Origin: Hypericum androsaemum
Lineage: Eukaryota > Streptophyta > Magnoliopsida > Malpighiales > Hypericaceae
Assembly: GCA_963995505.1 (NCBI GenBank)
Contig: OZ023197.1
Location: forward strand, 7,367,827 to 7,431,826
Direction: 5' to 3'
Length of the DNA: 64,000 nt
Positions 23,486 to 34,751 of this stretch are shown piece after piece (within the stretch, counting starts at the first letter, position 1; each line of letters starts with the position of its first letter). Below the pieces are notes generated by a model that saw only the letters and a program-made list of their open reading frames with translations, was not told the DNA's origin and made no database searches. A program made the translations under genes and the position numbers.

Positions 23486-23997
23486 TGTTGGGTGTTATTG
23501 GGGAAACATGGGGAACAATAACAAGAGAGCTAACAATATAAAAAGAACGAAATCATCACAAAGATAAGAAATTTAGTTACCCAGTTTGACAAGAATGTCT
23601 AGGTCTGCGGGTGTGCGAAGTCAGGATTTTTCACTATTTTCTCTTTGGTGTTTCACTCTGATCTGTTAGACTCAATGCCACTTACACCACACATTCAATG
23701 AGGCTTACATGAGTATATATAGAGGTACAAACCCTGGTAGTGTTGGGGGACCTATAGGGGAAAAACAGAAAACAAACCTAGGCACCCCTAACGGCCGCTA
23801 GATCCTCAGCTTTTTGAATCTCTGTCCCTCCCCTTCAACGTTCGCTAGGGGCCTAGCATTCGCTAGGTCTTTCATAAAACTTCTCCTTTTGCTCATAATT
23901 TACTTTTCGATTGTCTGTACTCTCGCGTGGTCTTCACTTGATCATCTAATGCCCTCTCTGAGTATCATTCAAGCTCCATAACCCAAAAATCTCCCAC
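23486..23997 (-). repeat. 3' LTR of Tork-like copia element
   Basis: The left edge TGTTGGGTG at 23486 is the inverted partner of a decayed TGTTGGG-like start near 23997 (now TTTTTGGG on the minus strand). A polypurine-like GGTGGGAG (about 23999-24010) sits directly before that start. A TATA motif (CTATATATAC on the minus strand) lies near 23713. About 510 bp. The insertion cuts the LINE fragment. Confidence 0.72.
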
Positions 23998-24069
23998 CTG
24001 GAGACTGACCTCATCACTTGTCATTCTTCACTTGATGAGCCCTCTTCTCTACTCAACACACCAGGCCTC

Positions 24070-26235
24070 TTTTCAGTTCACTGGGTCAGCTGAAGCCATG
24101 TTCAACTTCAGCTTCTCCGAGGCAACCACCTTATTCAACATATCCACAAGATTCTCACTTTCTTGAATCTTTTCAAGCTGTAAGATCTCAATGATCCCCT
24201 TGGTCAATGCTGCACACTCTGCTTCTGCAGTAGACAAAGCCACGAGCTTCGACAATATTGAATTCTAAGAGATCACTACACAACCCACACCCTCGATCGT
24301 CCCCCTTCTCTTATCATAGTAGCTTGATCCCACATCCGCACCAACACATCTTGCCATTTCAACCCTTCTGCCCTTAATACTTATGGCCTTCTCTGTAATA
24401 CCTGTCAAATGGTTAGGTATCGACTTTACAACCTTCAACTGTTGCTTTACAGGACTGCTCAAAAACCTTCTCTCTACTTCCACCATATCTGCTCTCACTG
24501 GCCTTGTACACCCTATAGCATACATTACACAACCACTTGCGAAAGCACTTGGAGTCTTCTATTTTTGAGCTCTCTCCTTGCAACTCTTGTTCCCATCTTC
24601 CACATATTTACCTTAAGAGCCCCCTGATTATGCAATATCTTATTGCCACTATAAAGTTGTACTAGTTCTCAAGTGTTGTTGGCACTCGACAACTTCATCT
24701 TCTCATCCACTACAAGCACCCTCTTGCGCACATACTCACTCTACTGTGTCTCTGCATAATTTTTTGACTCACCACCATCTATCGATAAGAGATAGTAGTT
24801 AGCAGGCGAGAATCGATGAACCATTTCTGATGGAGAACTTGGTTCTGCCTTTTCCTCAATCTCCTGGCCATTTAGTACTTTCTTGCTCCCACCCGAGTTC
24901 AAGATGTCTAACTCGACCGCCTTATTGCCTGGACCCATAGCATCTAATTTACTCACTATTTCATTGTATAACACATTCTCATTAAATATGACATCCTGGC
25001 TCTGTATAACCTTGCGGTTCTTCTCATTCCAAAATCTGAATCCAAAATCATCTCCTCTGAACCCAATTAACGTACGCTTTAGGGACTTGGCATCTAGTTT
25101 GCTCCTCTCACCTGCATCAATATGAACATACAAACACATCACATTACATGAAGATAATAGAGATCAACCTCCTTTCCATTCTATGCTTCCTGTGGTATCC
25201 CATTCTCCAAATGGCTTGATTGTCCTATGTTAATAAAGAATGCAGCAGTGTTGACTGTATCTACCCAAAATATCTTCGGTAGACCATGCTTTAATCTCAT
25301 GGCCCTGGCCCTCTCATTAAGTGTCATGTTCATCCTCTCTGTGACGCCATTATGCTGGGCAGTTCCAGCTATTGTCCTCTCCATGTGAATCCTATTCGTC
25401 GCACAATAATCCTTGAACTCCTTGAGCTCGTACTTTACTCCATTGTCAGATCTCAAGCACTTCATCTTAAGGCTTATCTCATTCTCCATAAGTGCTTTTC
25501 TCTTTCTGAAGGCATCAAAAGCATCAGACTTATGTTTCAGAAACTAGACCCACAACTTCTTTGTGAAATCATTAATAAAGGTCATGTAGTACAACGAACC
25601 ACCCAAGGATGCCACTATTGCAAGGCCTAAAAATCACTGAGGAACAACTCAAGCTTCTGCTCCTTCAGAGACCTGCCATCTCTCGAAAAGCTTACCCTCT
25701 TTTGCTTCCTAAGAACACAATCCTTACAAAGACCGATTTTGACTATCTTAAGGTCTGGTAGCTACCCTTTCGAACACAACACCCTCATCCCCCTCTCACT
25801 CTTATGGCCAAGTTGACTATGCTAAAAATCTGCATTATCTGTTGCACCTATAATATCAATGCTATCATGGGTGTACCTCAATGTATACAATGTACCCTCC
25901 TTTAATCCTCGAGCCACCACCCTAGCTTCTTTAGTGATTTTTCATGTCCTGCAACTAAAGATCACTGCAAAACTCTCAATATTCTCATGGAAAAAAATTC
26001 TCCTCAACCCAGGAATATGTCTCACCCCCTTCAATAGCAAAAATGATCCATTGGGAGTATTGATTTGAACATCCCCATGCCCACAATCTGCAAAGGTCAT
26101 CATCATCCGCTAGATAAACCTTACCATAATCACCTAGGGTATATCATTATTGCATCACTACGAGAATGAAATGATGCCCCAGAATCCAATACCCATACCG
26201 TTAATGGACTACTCAGATTCAAGACCAACGCATCC
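24070..26235 (-). pseudogene. Tork-like copia polyprotein remnant
   Basis: Right to left: a protease start with LDSGASFH (26189-26166); a gag-pre-integrase zone (about 25830-25700); integrase core with LRSDNGVKYEL and HNGVTERMNMTLNERARAM (25489-25181); the integrase tail with SKLDAKSLKRTLIGFRG (25142-24741); then, after a deletion of most RT, YAIGCTRP and GRRVEMARC (24525-24265) and a shortened RNase H with SKLVALSTAEAECAALTKG fused to the ESENLVDMLNKVV end (24255-24073). RT catalytic motifs are missing and several stops are present. Phrases match the TNT1/Tork lineage. Confidence 0.87.
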
Positions 26236-26239
26236 CCGA

Positions 26240-26748
26240 GGTGTCGTTGTAATTTTGCCTATGAAACCATTGTGTCGTTGAGTTTGTGCCTCTCAAAACT
26301 GACGTGCCTTTGAAAATTGATGTGCCATTGAAAAACATGATGTGCTAATGAAAAAACTTGATGTGCTGTTGAAAAACATGATGTACCTTTGAAAATTGAT
26401 GTGCCGTTTTGATTTTGTTATTGAAAAACTTGATATGCCGTTGAAAAACCTGATGTGCCTTTAAAAATTGATGTGTTGTTGTGATTTTGCCGTTGAAAAA
26501 ACTTGATGTGTCATTGAAAAAACCTGATGTGCCTTTAAAGATTGATGTGTCTTTAAAGATTGATGTGTCGTCGTGATTTTTCCGTTGAAAAACCTGATGT
26601 ACCGTTGGAAAACTTGATGTGCCGTTGAAAAACTTAATATATCGTTGGAAAAAACTGATGAGTCTTTGAAAATTAATGTGTCGTTGTGATTTTGCTATTG
26701 AAAAAACTTGATTTGTCGTTCAAAAATTTGATATGCCATTGAAAAATT
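26240..26748 (+). repeat. degenerate minisatellite, unit about 20-21 bp
   Basis: About 500 bp built from a phrase close to ATGTGCCGTTGAAAAAC, often alternating with a variant ATGTGCCTTTGAAAATTG, and interrupted at intervals by a longer GTTGTGATTTTGCC phrase. The pattern suggests a higher-order unit of several short copies. It abuts the truncated right end of the copia remnant. Confidence 0.88.
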
Positions 26749-27211
26749 GAACTCGCGTGTTTTTTTTGAACTAATTTTTAAAATTACCCTTGGTTTTTCC
26801 TAATATCACAACTTTGCCATTAAAAAAATCACACACACGTATTATCAGATTGGTACTGTTAGCTCCCAACAGCACCCAATCCTCTCACCAAACTCCCAAT
26901 TAGGATGTTACTCTTCTTTTGTAATAATATTCCATGTAGATTTTTTTTTGATTTATATCCATGTTATCAGGATATTTTGACTAATTCAATATTTTTTTAT
27001 TTAAAGATGACAAAACTCTCGCAAGTGCGTTCATAAAAGTTCAAACTCGAAACATAGATAAAGTTAGATCAACTTCCTCGAGGACCGAGGTAGTTAAACA
27101 GGTTAAAAAATCACAAAAATAGTCATTCGACCAATTATCATCTGGCATGTGAGTTTTTTTTATAGAAAATTGACGCGAAGCCTATATTATAGAAAGCGGA
27201 ATACAATCTGG
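26749..27211. other. non-coding flank with an older poly-T/LINE-like tail
   Basis: AT-rich sequence without coding potential. At about 27148-27200 the phrase GTGAGTTTTTTTTATAG followed by GACGCGAAGCCTA resembles the 3' tail of the LINE insertion just to the right, suggesting an older related tail. Confidence 0.45.
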
Positions 27212-27221
27212 GAGGTGAGTT

Positions 27222-27712
27222 TTTTTTTTTGAGGGATAAAGTGGCGCGAAGCCTAAATAAAATACGAGTTACAGAACAATAAAGAAAAGTACAGAAAGAA
27301 GACAAGAAACCCAAGCAGAAAATGAAAGCAGATCCGATGGCAGCAGGGTGGCACAAAGAGGAGCGATGGGCGATCGAGAAAGCACGAAGGCTAATGACGG
27401 GGCAAAATTCTGCCGAAGCAAGCTTCGGCCAACAACCTCAAGACAACGTCAAGAGGGCATATGAATGCGTACAAGATACACTCAGTGAGACCAAGGTCGA
27501 CGTAAATCGACTGAGACAAGGTTCTCCATCCTCAACCACCGGACATGCAACAAAATTCGAAAGGATCTCAGATCAGGCGAAAGCCAATCCAAGCAAAAGC
27601 ACAACCCAACGAGACCACTAAACAGGTGTGGCTCGGGAGCAACGACAACGAGCAACAACAGACCGGAACAAGAGCTCAGATCGAACAAAAGTCGAACCAA
27701 ACAAAAGCAACC
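27222..27712 (-). mobile_element. 5'-truncated LINE 3' end with target duplication
   Basis: The 10-bp phrase GAGGTGAGTT occurs at 27212-27221 and again at 27713-27722. Directly inside the left copy is a run of T, a poly(A) tail on the minus strand, preceded on that strand by the plant LINE-like end phrase GGCTTCGCGCCACTTTATCC. The insert is 491 bp, GC-richer than its surroundings, and has no RT motif. It is best read as a 5'-truncated L1-type retrotransposition; a SINE or processed transcript is possible. Confidence 0.72.
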
Positions 27713-27722
27713 GAGGTGAGTT

Positions 27723-28861
27723 GGTGGGGTATTTTTTCCCAATTGAACATCGTGTTTGGACTACGTTGACCACCAGTTATTAAAATGGCCTAGGTCTCAA
27801 TACTATCAAAATGGCCAGTTATTAATGGAATTCTTTATCTGCTCTTTGAAAATTATTCATTTGGACGAGAACTTTCAAATACAATGTAAGATACCCGTGC
27901 TGACTAATAGCCATCATGCAATGAATACAAAAGGGATAATGATGCTACGAATGACCCAATATCAGCAACAACAAAAAATTATCTTGTTCATCCGCACATA
28001 TTGAGCTCAACATATTCGGTCCAACTACATTTTAAAAAAATTGACAAAAGGCATACATAATTTGTAAATAAAACAAAACACGAAACAAAATGAAGTGTTG
28101 GAAAACAACGATGCTTTTAATTCATCAATAGAAATTGTCATTATTAAAACACGAGATCTGCCAACTAACAAAGAAAAAATTAGACCGGCCACTTCGGCTT
28201 CCCATCACTTTTTCATACGAATCAGATAACCAAGAAGCACATATGCATTATCAATAGTGTTTAGGATGTGAATTACGTAATAATTTTGTTTTGAGAATTT
28301 CAGGTTTGTTTAGAAAATTTCTTATGTGATTTTATTAGAAGTTCAAGTTTGTTAGGAAGTCTTTTTTTTCATTTTATTAGGAGTTTCACTAACTTTAGTT
28401 TTATTTAGGATATATATCATTTTTTTAGTCAAAATCTAGTTTTGTTTTATTTCTTTCTTTCTTTTTACAGCCATAGTTTTGACCTAATAGAAGTTTTGTT
28501 TCAATAAAATTCTTCTTGTAACATTCAGTCTACATATATAGGCATTATCAATGAGAAGAGAGAGAATATTTTGGAAAAAAATGCGGACTTTGCACGATTG
28601 ATTCCATGGAACTGTTCGAACACAGTGGAGTAATTCCATCGCGCTCTTCTTCGACTTATCAAGCGAATCTATATCACCACTTTTAGCGTCTTCAACATAT
28701 CAAGATTCTTATTTGGTTGTGAGCATCGGGTCAAAATCTTCCATCACGAACTGATCTAAAACGACCTAAGATGTCTACGCTTTGTGACCGGTTGTCGTCG
28801 TTCGCATCACTCCTAATGCTCCCAGTAACTTTTATCACTGTACTCAAGTATAACAGAAGCC
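27723..28861. other. non-coding DNA left of the second gypsy element
   Basis: AT-rich, no convincing gene. A TATA-like ACATATATAGGC near 28531 followed by a stretch ending in TTGTGAGCATCGGGTC could be part of a solo LTR, but no second copy or target duplication was found to support it. Confidence 0.35.
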
Positions 28862-28866
28862 AAGAT

Positions 28867-28980
28867 AGCGTAGCACAACGAAGCGTAAGCGAAATCTCGG
28901 AGGTGGAAAACGTGAAAGTGAAAGGAATACGATAGCTTTGCAACTTCCGAAGCTAAGCTAAAGGTTGCTGAAATAATTCC
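28867..28980 (-). repeat. truncated 3' LTR (terminal part only)
   Basis: From AGCGTAGCACAACG to AATTCCAGCGGT the sequence equals the inner end of the 5' LTR at 33532-33645. The rest of the LTR, the polypurine tract and the pol end are missing. The outer edge is still next to the AAGAT duplication. Confidence 0.93.
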
Positions 28981-29092
28981 AGCGGTGGACGAGGTGGTGG
29001 AGGTGGTGGACCAGGTGGAGGTGACCTGGACGAGGTGGTGGAGGTGGTGGACGTGGTGATCACCACGTCCACCACCTCCTCTACCTCGTTCT
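28981..29092. repeat. palindromic filler made from the gag RG-rich coding sequence
   Basis: The centre is GATC at 29059-29062 or adjacent bases. Arms of about 30 bp on each side pair with two mismatches. The right arm, from GATCACCACGTCCACC onward, is the same as part of gag at about 33100-33132, which encodes the Arg/Gly-rich tail. Left of it, the phrase GGACGAGGTGGTGGAGGTGG occurs twice. See findings. Confidence 0.85.
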
Positions 29093-32000
29093 TGTACAAG
29101 ACCTTGTAAGGGCCGAACTTCCTCGCCTGGAGTTTGCCGCCCATGCTAGATGGCATGAGGGTTGAAATGCACCATTACTTGTTCTCCGGGCAGGAACAAT
29201 TGCTCTTTCCGTTTTGCATCAACTCTCTCCTTCTTAGCATAGGTCGCTTCCAATCTCTTCTTCACGGCATCCAGGACAGATTGCACGTGCTCCGCATATG
29301 TGATGGCAGCAGGATTAGCTCGCGTAGGCCTAGGCACAGTTGAGACATCCACAAGGTGATTCGGAACCTTTGTATAGACCAAGGAAAAAGGAGACTTCCC
29401 TGTTGATCTGTGAACCGCGCCATTATAAGCAAATTCCGCGATAGGTAGAGCTAAATCCCATTGCCTCTGCCTTTCGTGACACAAACTCTGCAAGAGGTTG
29501 CCAAGGGTGCGGTTGGTTGCCTCGGTCTGGCCATCCGTTTGTGGGTGTGCGGCTGTACTGAACTGAAGAGTGGCATCAAACATCCTCCATAGTGTTTTCC
29601 AGAAGCTGGCGAGAAACTTGGTGTCTCGGTCTGAGGTGATTGACTTCGGCACCCCGTGCAAGCGAACTACTTCCTTGAAAAAGTGTTTGGCCACTGCGTG
29701 CGCATCGTTGGTCTTTTTGCACGCAATGAAGTGCGCCATCTTCGATAACCTGTCAACCACAACAAAAATTGAGTCTGTTCCTCGCGGTGTGCGCGGCAAA
29801 CCAAGCACGAAGTCCATGCTCAAGTCTTCCCAAATTGCTTCAGGAATTGGTAGAGGTGTATATAGGCCAGTATTGTGCACGGTTCCTTTCGTTTCTTGGC
29901 ACACTCGGCAATGCTTTACGAACTTAGCAATTCCTTTACGAACGATGCGAGGGTCTTATCACGACCAAAATGGGCAGAGAGAGCTCCTCCATGCATCTCC
30001 CACATCAACTGATCACGTAGAGAAGTGCTAGGAATACACAATTGGTTACCTTTCATTAAGTAACTATCCTGCAAGAAAAAGTCTTCGAACCCTCTTCCAT
30101 CTTTGCACTTCATCCATATCTCTCCAAAGTCATCATCTTGCTCATAAAGTTCTCGCAAACATTCAAAAGCCGTGATCGTGCCTCTCAATTCAGTAAGCAA
30201 AAGAGATCTTCTACTCAATGCATCCGCAACTACATTCTGAGCTCCACTCTTATGCATTATTTTGAAAGGAAACTTTTGTAGATACGTACACCACCGTGCA
30301 TGCATAGGATTCACTATCTTGGACTGATCATGCAAGAACTTCAATGCCCTATGGTCAGAATAAAGCACGAATTCCTTACCAACCAAGTAGTGCTCCCACG
30401 TCTTAAGAGCTCGGAAAACAGCATAGAACTCCTTCTCGTAGGTTGTCCATTTCTGCCTTGGCTCACTTAGTTTCTCGCTGAAATACGCAAGGGGCCTCTT
30501 CTCTTGGGACAAGACAGCTCCTATTCCGAGTCCCGATGCATCCACTTCCACTTCAAATAATTTCGCAAAGTCCGGGAGTGCTAGAACAGGTGCGTTGCTC
30601 AGCTTCTCTTTCAACCGTAAGAATGCTTGCTCAGCTTCTTCTCCCCACACAAAGGAGATATTCTTCTTGAGTAGGGACGTAAGTGGGGCTACAATCATAC
30701 TGAAGTCCCTTATGAACCTTCGGTAAAAGGTGGCCAATCCAAGGAAACTTCTTGTCTGGCTCACGTTCGTGGGTGCGGGCCAGGAACTGATTGCATCAAC
30801 CTTGGATTGATCGACGTGAATTCCTTCCTTGCCGACAATGAACCCCAAAAACAACAACCTCTCCTTCCAGAAGCTACATTTCTTCAAGTTCATGTACAAC
30901 TTATTGCTTTGGAGAGCTGCGAACACTTCTTTCAAATGTACGATGTGATCTTCCTCGGTCTTGCTATATACGAGGATGTCATCGAAGTACACCACAACGT
31001 ACTTGTCAAGAAAAGGCTTCATGACTTGGTGCATCAATCTCATGAATGTGCTCGGCGCGTTGGTCAGACCAAATGGCATTACGAGCCATTCATACAAGCC
31101 ATCCCTCGTCTTAAAGGCAGTCTTCCACTCGTCCCCGGGTCGAATTCTGATCTGGTGGTACCCGCTTCGTAGATCAATCTTGGTGAAAATAGTGGCTCCA
31201 CTCAGATTGTCTAACATGTCATTGAGCCGCGGAATTGGGAATCGATACCCGATAGTAATCTTGTTGATTACACGGCTGTCTATACACATCCTCCACGTTC
31301 CATCCTTCTTAGGCACGAGAAGGGCTGGAACTCCACAGGGACTCAAGCTCTCCTGTACGTAGCCTCTATTTAGGAGATCTTGAACCTGCTCTCTTAGAAT
31401 CTGATTCTCCTTAGGACTCATCCTGTAGTATGGTAAATTAGGAAGAGTGGCTCCCGGAATTAGATCAATCTGGTGTTGTATGTCTCTCAATGGAGGTAAC
31501 CCCTCGGGCAGGTCGTCTTTCACCACATCCGGGAATAATTCAAACAGCTTCAACACTTGATCAGGTAAGGGTTTATCCTCCTCTACCTCGCGAAGTGTCG
31601 CATGCTTCATCACAAAAAGATGACACCACTCAGAGGCATTCATAGCATCCACGACCCCCTTAGAGAAAGAAACCATCGTAACCAACTGTATGGCATTGTT
31701 TGATTGCGCTTTCCCTTGCTTCGGCTTCTTAGGGAGTAGAGTGAACTGCTTACTTCCCTTTTGTACCTCGTACGTGTTCTCCTTGCCTTTGTGCACTGCT
31801 TGATTATCAAATTCCCACGGTCTGCCCAACAGAATGTGGCAAGCATCCATCTCAAGTACGTCACAATTCACTACGTCTTGAAACTTGCCTATCTTGATCG
31901 GGATAGTGCACTTGGTGCTTACTTTTATTCCTCCTCCGGAGCGAACCCAACCAATGGAATAGGGTGCGGGGTGCGGTGTAACTTGCAATCCAAGCTTCTC

Positions 32001-33356
32001 CACAATCTGCTTGCTAATAAAGTTTTCTTGACTCCCTCCATCAATAATCACTTCACACACTTGATCACCAACGTGGCATCGCGTGCGAAATAAGTTATGC
32101 CTTTGAGAGTCGTCTTTCTTATTCGTGGTCAATGCAAGCTTTCGCAAGACACCACAATACTCAACATCATCTTCTCCAGATGCATCCGGGTCCTCTTCTC
32201 CACTTTCATCAACTGGGGCACATAAATAAGATCCGGATGGCTCCTCCTCCTCGTCTACTCGATCACAAAGTTGAGCAAATTTCCGCCTCGGACAATCACT
32301 TGACTTGTGTCCTAAGGCATTGCACTTGAAACACCTGATACCTGCATTCACCTCCGGCTCCTTTCCTTTCCGCTGTGGAGATGGAGTTTCAATTGGAGCT
32401 CGTTGCCTCGGAGCTTGCCTCTCCTCCGAAGTTCTCACAACTCCTTTGTCACTTGTCCCCTTAATTGGATTCGAGGACTGACCAGGGTTAAAATAATGAC
32501 TAGGAGTCGATTTCTTCTTCTTGAGAGTAGCCCCAATCTTCCTTGCCTTGTGACAAGCATCCTGGAAGTACAAGAACGTGTCGAACTCCATCTTGCTTTT
32601 GACCTCATAATTCAGACCATCAACAAACCTAGCAATCAGCTGGTCCTCATTCTCTTCTACATCATTCCTAGAAGCTAGACGCATAAATTCCGCAATATAC
32701 TCATCGACGGTGCGGTTACCTTGATTGCACGACAAGAATTGTAGGTAGAGGGTCTGATGGTGATCCACGGGTAAGAACCTAGCTCTCAAGGCTTGCTCCA
32801 TCGTGGGCCAGTCCCGGATTGGAGGCTCTCCTCTTCTCCTCCGAGAGTCTTGCTCTTTCCTCCACCATACAGCTGCACCTGACTCCAATTTGAAAGCGAC
32901 ATAATTCACCTTCTGTTCCTCCGTCAATTCCATACAATCAAAGTATTTTTCAACCGAATCCAGCCAGTTCAGAAACGTCTCAACATCCACATCACCGAAA
33001 AACTTCTCAATGTTCATCTTAAAAGGGCGATCCACCCTTCTATACTCTCCTCCTCACTCATAATCCTCCCTATAGGCTTCTCTTCTAGGAGCGCGTCCTA
33101 GATCACCACGTCCACCACCTCCTCTACCTCGTCCTCTCAACCCTCTCCCTCCCCTTCTCACATAAAGGGTAGCATCAGAATCTACATCCTCCTCTTCCTC
33201 TCTTTGATCATTACGTACCTCAGCTGGAGGGGGTTGCCCTACGGGTGGTTGCACCGCAAGGTTGTCCAGGCGTGTAAGGATTGCCTGAATTGCCGCCTCC
33301 ATTTGGGTGAATCTCTGATTCATGTCAGGTCTTGGGGGGTCATTAGGATCGGCCAT
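29093..33356 (-). pseudogene. Ty3/gypsy gag-pol polyprotein, nearly complete
   Basis: Gag starts at 33356 (MADPNDPPRPDMNQRFTQME) with an RGRGRGGGGRG tail. An in-frame TGA at 33054-33056 interrupts it, and the same frame continues to 29916. Gag core: FFGDVDVETFLNWLDSVEKY. Zinc knuckle: CFKCNALGHKSSDC (near 32320). Protease: [28 protein letters not shown] (about 30985). RNase H: EVDASGLGIGAVLSQE and VVADALSRR. Integrase zinc domain: [15 protein letters not shown] deletion near 29905-29920 then removes part of this domain and shifts the frame; the DDE core follows ([31 protein letters not shown]). A further break lies at about 29146, and the C-terminus is lost in the palindromic filler. No chromodomain remains. 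Three lesions make it inactive, though most catalytic residues are intact. Confidence 0.93.
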
Positions 33357-33511
33357 AGTGCATCGGCTTTTGGTGGTGCTTGGTGGTTAGAAATGAGACT
33401 TGGATCAGGAGATCACGAAGTCTTGTGGATCGGCTCGTAGATGGGGTCTCTCGCAACTCACCAGGTCAAAACGTGCACTCAATCTCAACGTAGAAGCTGA
33501 GATGGATCTCA

Positions 33512-33528
33512 CTCAAGCTCTGATACCA
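33512..33528 (-). promoter_or_regulatory. primer-binding site, initiator tRNA-Met type
   Basis: On the minus strand TGGTATCAGAGCTTGAG lies three bases inside the 5' LTR end. The first 12 bases are the standard complement of the initiator methionine tRNA 3' end, the common primer of plant LTR elements. Confidence 0.92.
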
Positions 33529-33531
33529 CTT

Positions 33532-34580
33532 AGCGTAGCACAACGAAGCGTAAGCGAAATCTCGGAGGTGGAAAACGTGAAAGTGAAAGGAATACGATAG
33601 CTTTGCAACTTCCGAAGCTAAGCTAAAGGTTGCTGAAATAATTCCAGCGGTCAACTAGGACAATTCTAATAAGGAAACACGGAAAACACTCCGCAATAAT
33701 GTGTTGGATGGCGTAGGAAGCTGAATACAAGTGCAGTGGACGTGTGCATGGCCTGATCAAGTTGACGAGTGCATGGCGTTGTTCGCTATTAATGTTGTGT
33801 GTTTTAATTTCGTTTTAATTTGGGTCAGCTGATTGGACTGTGTCTTTAATGTAATAAGGCAGATAATTGTCATTAAGTAGGGAGGTTAAAGTGGAGAAAA
33901 CGGCCAGAGGGAGTGGAGGAGCTTAGCCTTTATTTCCGCATAATTGTAGGCTGTAAACCCGCCTCCGCTGCCCATTATTCATTCAATTCGGACTTATAAG
34001 GAGGCGGGTTTACAGCCTACAATTATGCGGAAATAAAGGCTAAGCTCCTCCACTCCCTCTGGCCGTTTTCTCCACTTTAACCTCCCTACTTAATGACAAT
34101 TTTCTGCCTTATTACATTAAAGACACAGTCCAATCAGCTGACCCAAATTAAAACGAAATTAAAACACAACATTAATAGCGAACAACGCCATTCACTTGTC
34201 AACTTGATCAGGCCATGCACACGTCCACTGCACTTGTATTCAACTTCCGCGCAATAATGTGTTCTTCAAGAGTTTTTGGATTCAAATTCAGCTGCCCATT
34301 ATTCATTCAATTCGGACTTATAAGGAGGCTGGTTTACAGCCTACAATTATGCGGAAATAAAGGCTAAGCTCCTCCACTCCCTCTGGCCATTTTCTCCACT
34401 TTAACCTCCCTACTTAATGACAATTATCTGCCTTATTACATTAAAGACAGTCCAATCAGCTGACCCAAATTAAAACGAAATTAAAACACACAACATTAAT
34501 AGCGAACAACGCCATGCACTCGTCAACTTGATCAGGCCATGCACACGTCCACTGCACTTGTATTCAGCTTCCTACGCCAC
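33532..34580 (-). repeat. 5' LTR expanded by an inverted duplication
   Basis: The ancestral LTR can be read as 33532-33706 joined to 34262-34580, about 490 bp, with a TATA-like CTTATAAG. Between these parts lies a fold-back made of LTR sequence: arm A 33711-33966, loop 33967-33999 and arm B 34000-34248, near-perfect inverted copies of about 250 bp. Arm B with its loop is in turn a direct copy of 34291-34580. The phrase CGCAATAATGTGTT occurs on both sides of the inserted block (about 33692 and 34249), which suggests it mediated the rearrangement. Confidence 0.9.
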
Positions 34581-34751
34581 AAGATTTACTGGCTTCCCAT
34601 TGATGTCTCCCCATGAAAATATGTATAAACATTCAATTTGTCGAAAGGGGTTTATAATGACATTGTCCAGTATAACACGATATGTACAATTGTGCAATTC
34701 TCTCTTGCTGCCAATAATAGCAAGTAAAGCATAGGACCTCGTCTCCAAGCA

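Larger units (their letters stand above)
28867..34580 (-). mobile_element. Ty3/gypsy element with rearranged LTRs
   Basis: AAGAT occurs on both outer sides (28862-28866 and 34581-34585), a perfect 5-bp target duplication. Reading right to left: expanded 5' LTR (33532-34580), initiator-Met primer-binding site (33512-33528), gag-pol (33356-29093), a palindromic filler (28981-29092) and only the last 114 bp of the 3' LTR (28867-28980). The element lies about 170 bp beyond the stop codon of the GT-1-like gene, in its probable 3' untranslated or flanking region. Confidence 0.9.

Noticed and set aside
26240..26748. CRISPR-like array
   Set aside because: Short units without constant-length unique spacers, in a plant genome, next to a copia remnant; it is a minisatellite.
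28500..28740. Solo LTR on the plus strand with TATA-like ACATATATAGGC
   Set aside because: No second copy, no target duplication and no clear TG/CA borders; left as unexplained intergenic sequence.
30807..31362. Plus-strand open frames over the second gypsy element
   Set aside because: They are antisense shadows of the highly conserved reverse-transcriptase frame on the minus strand.
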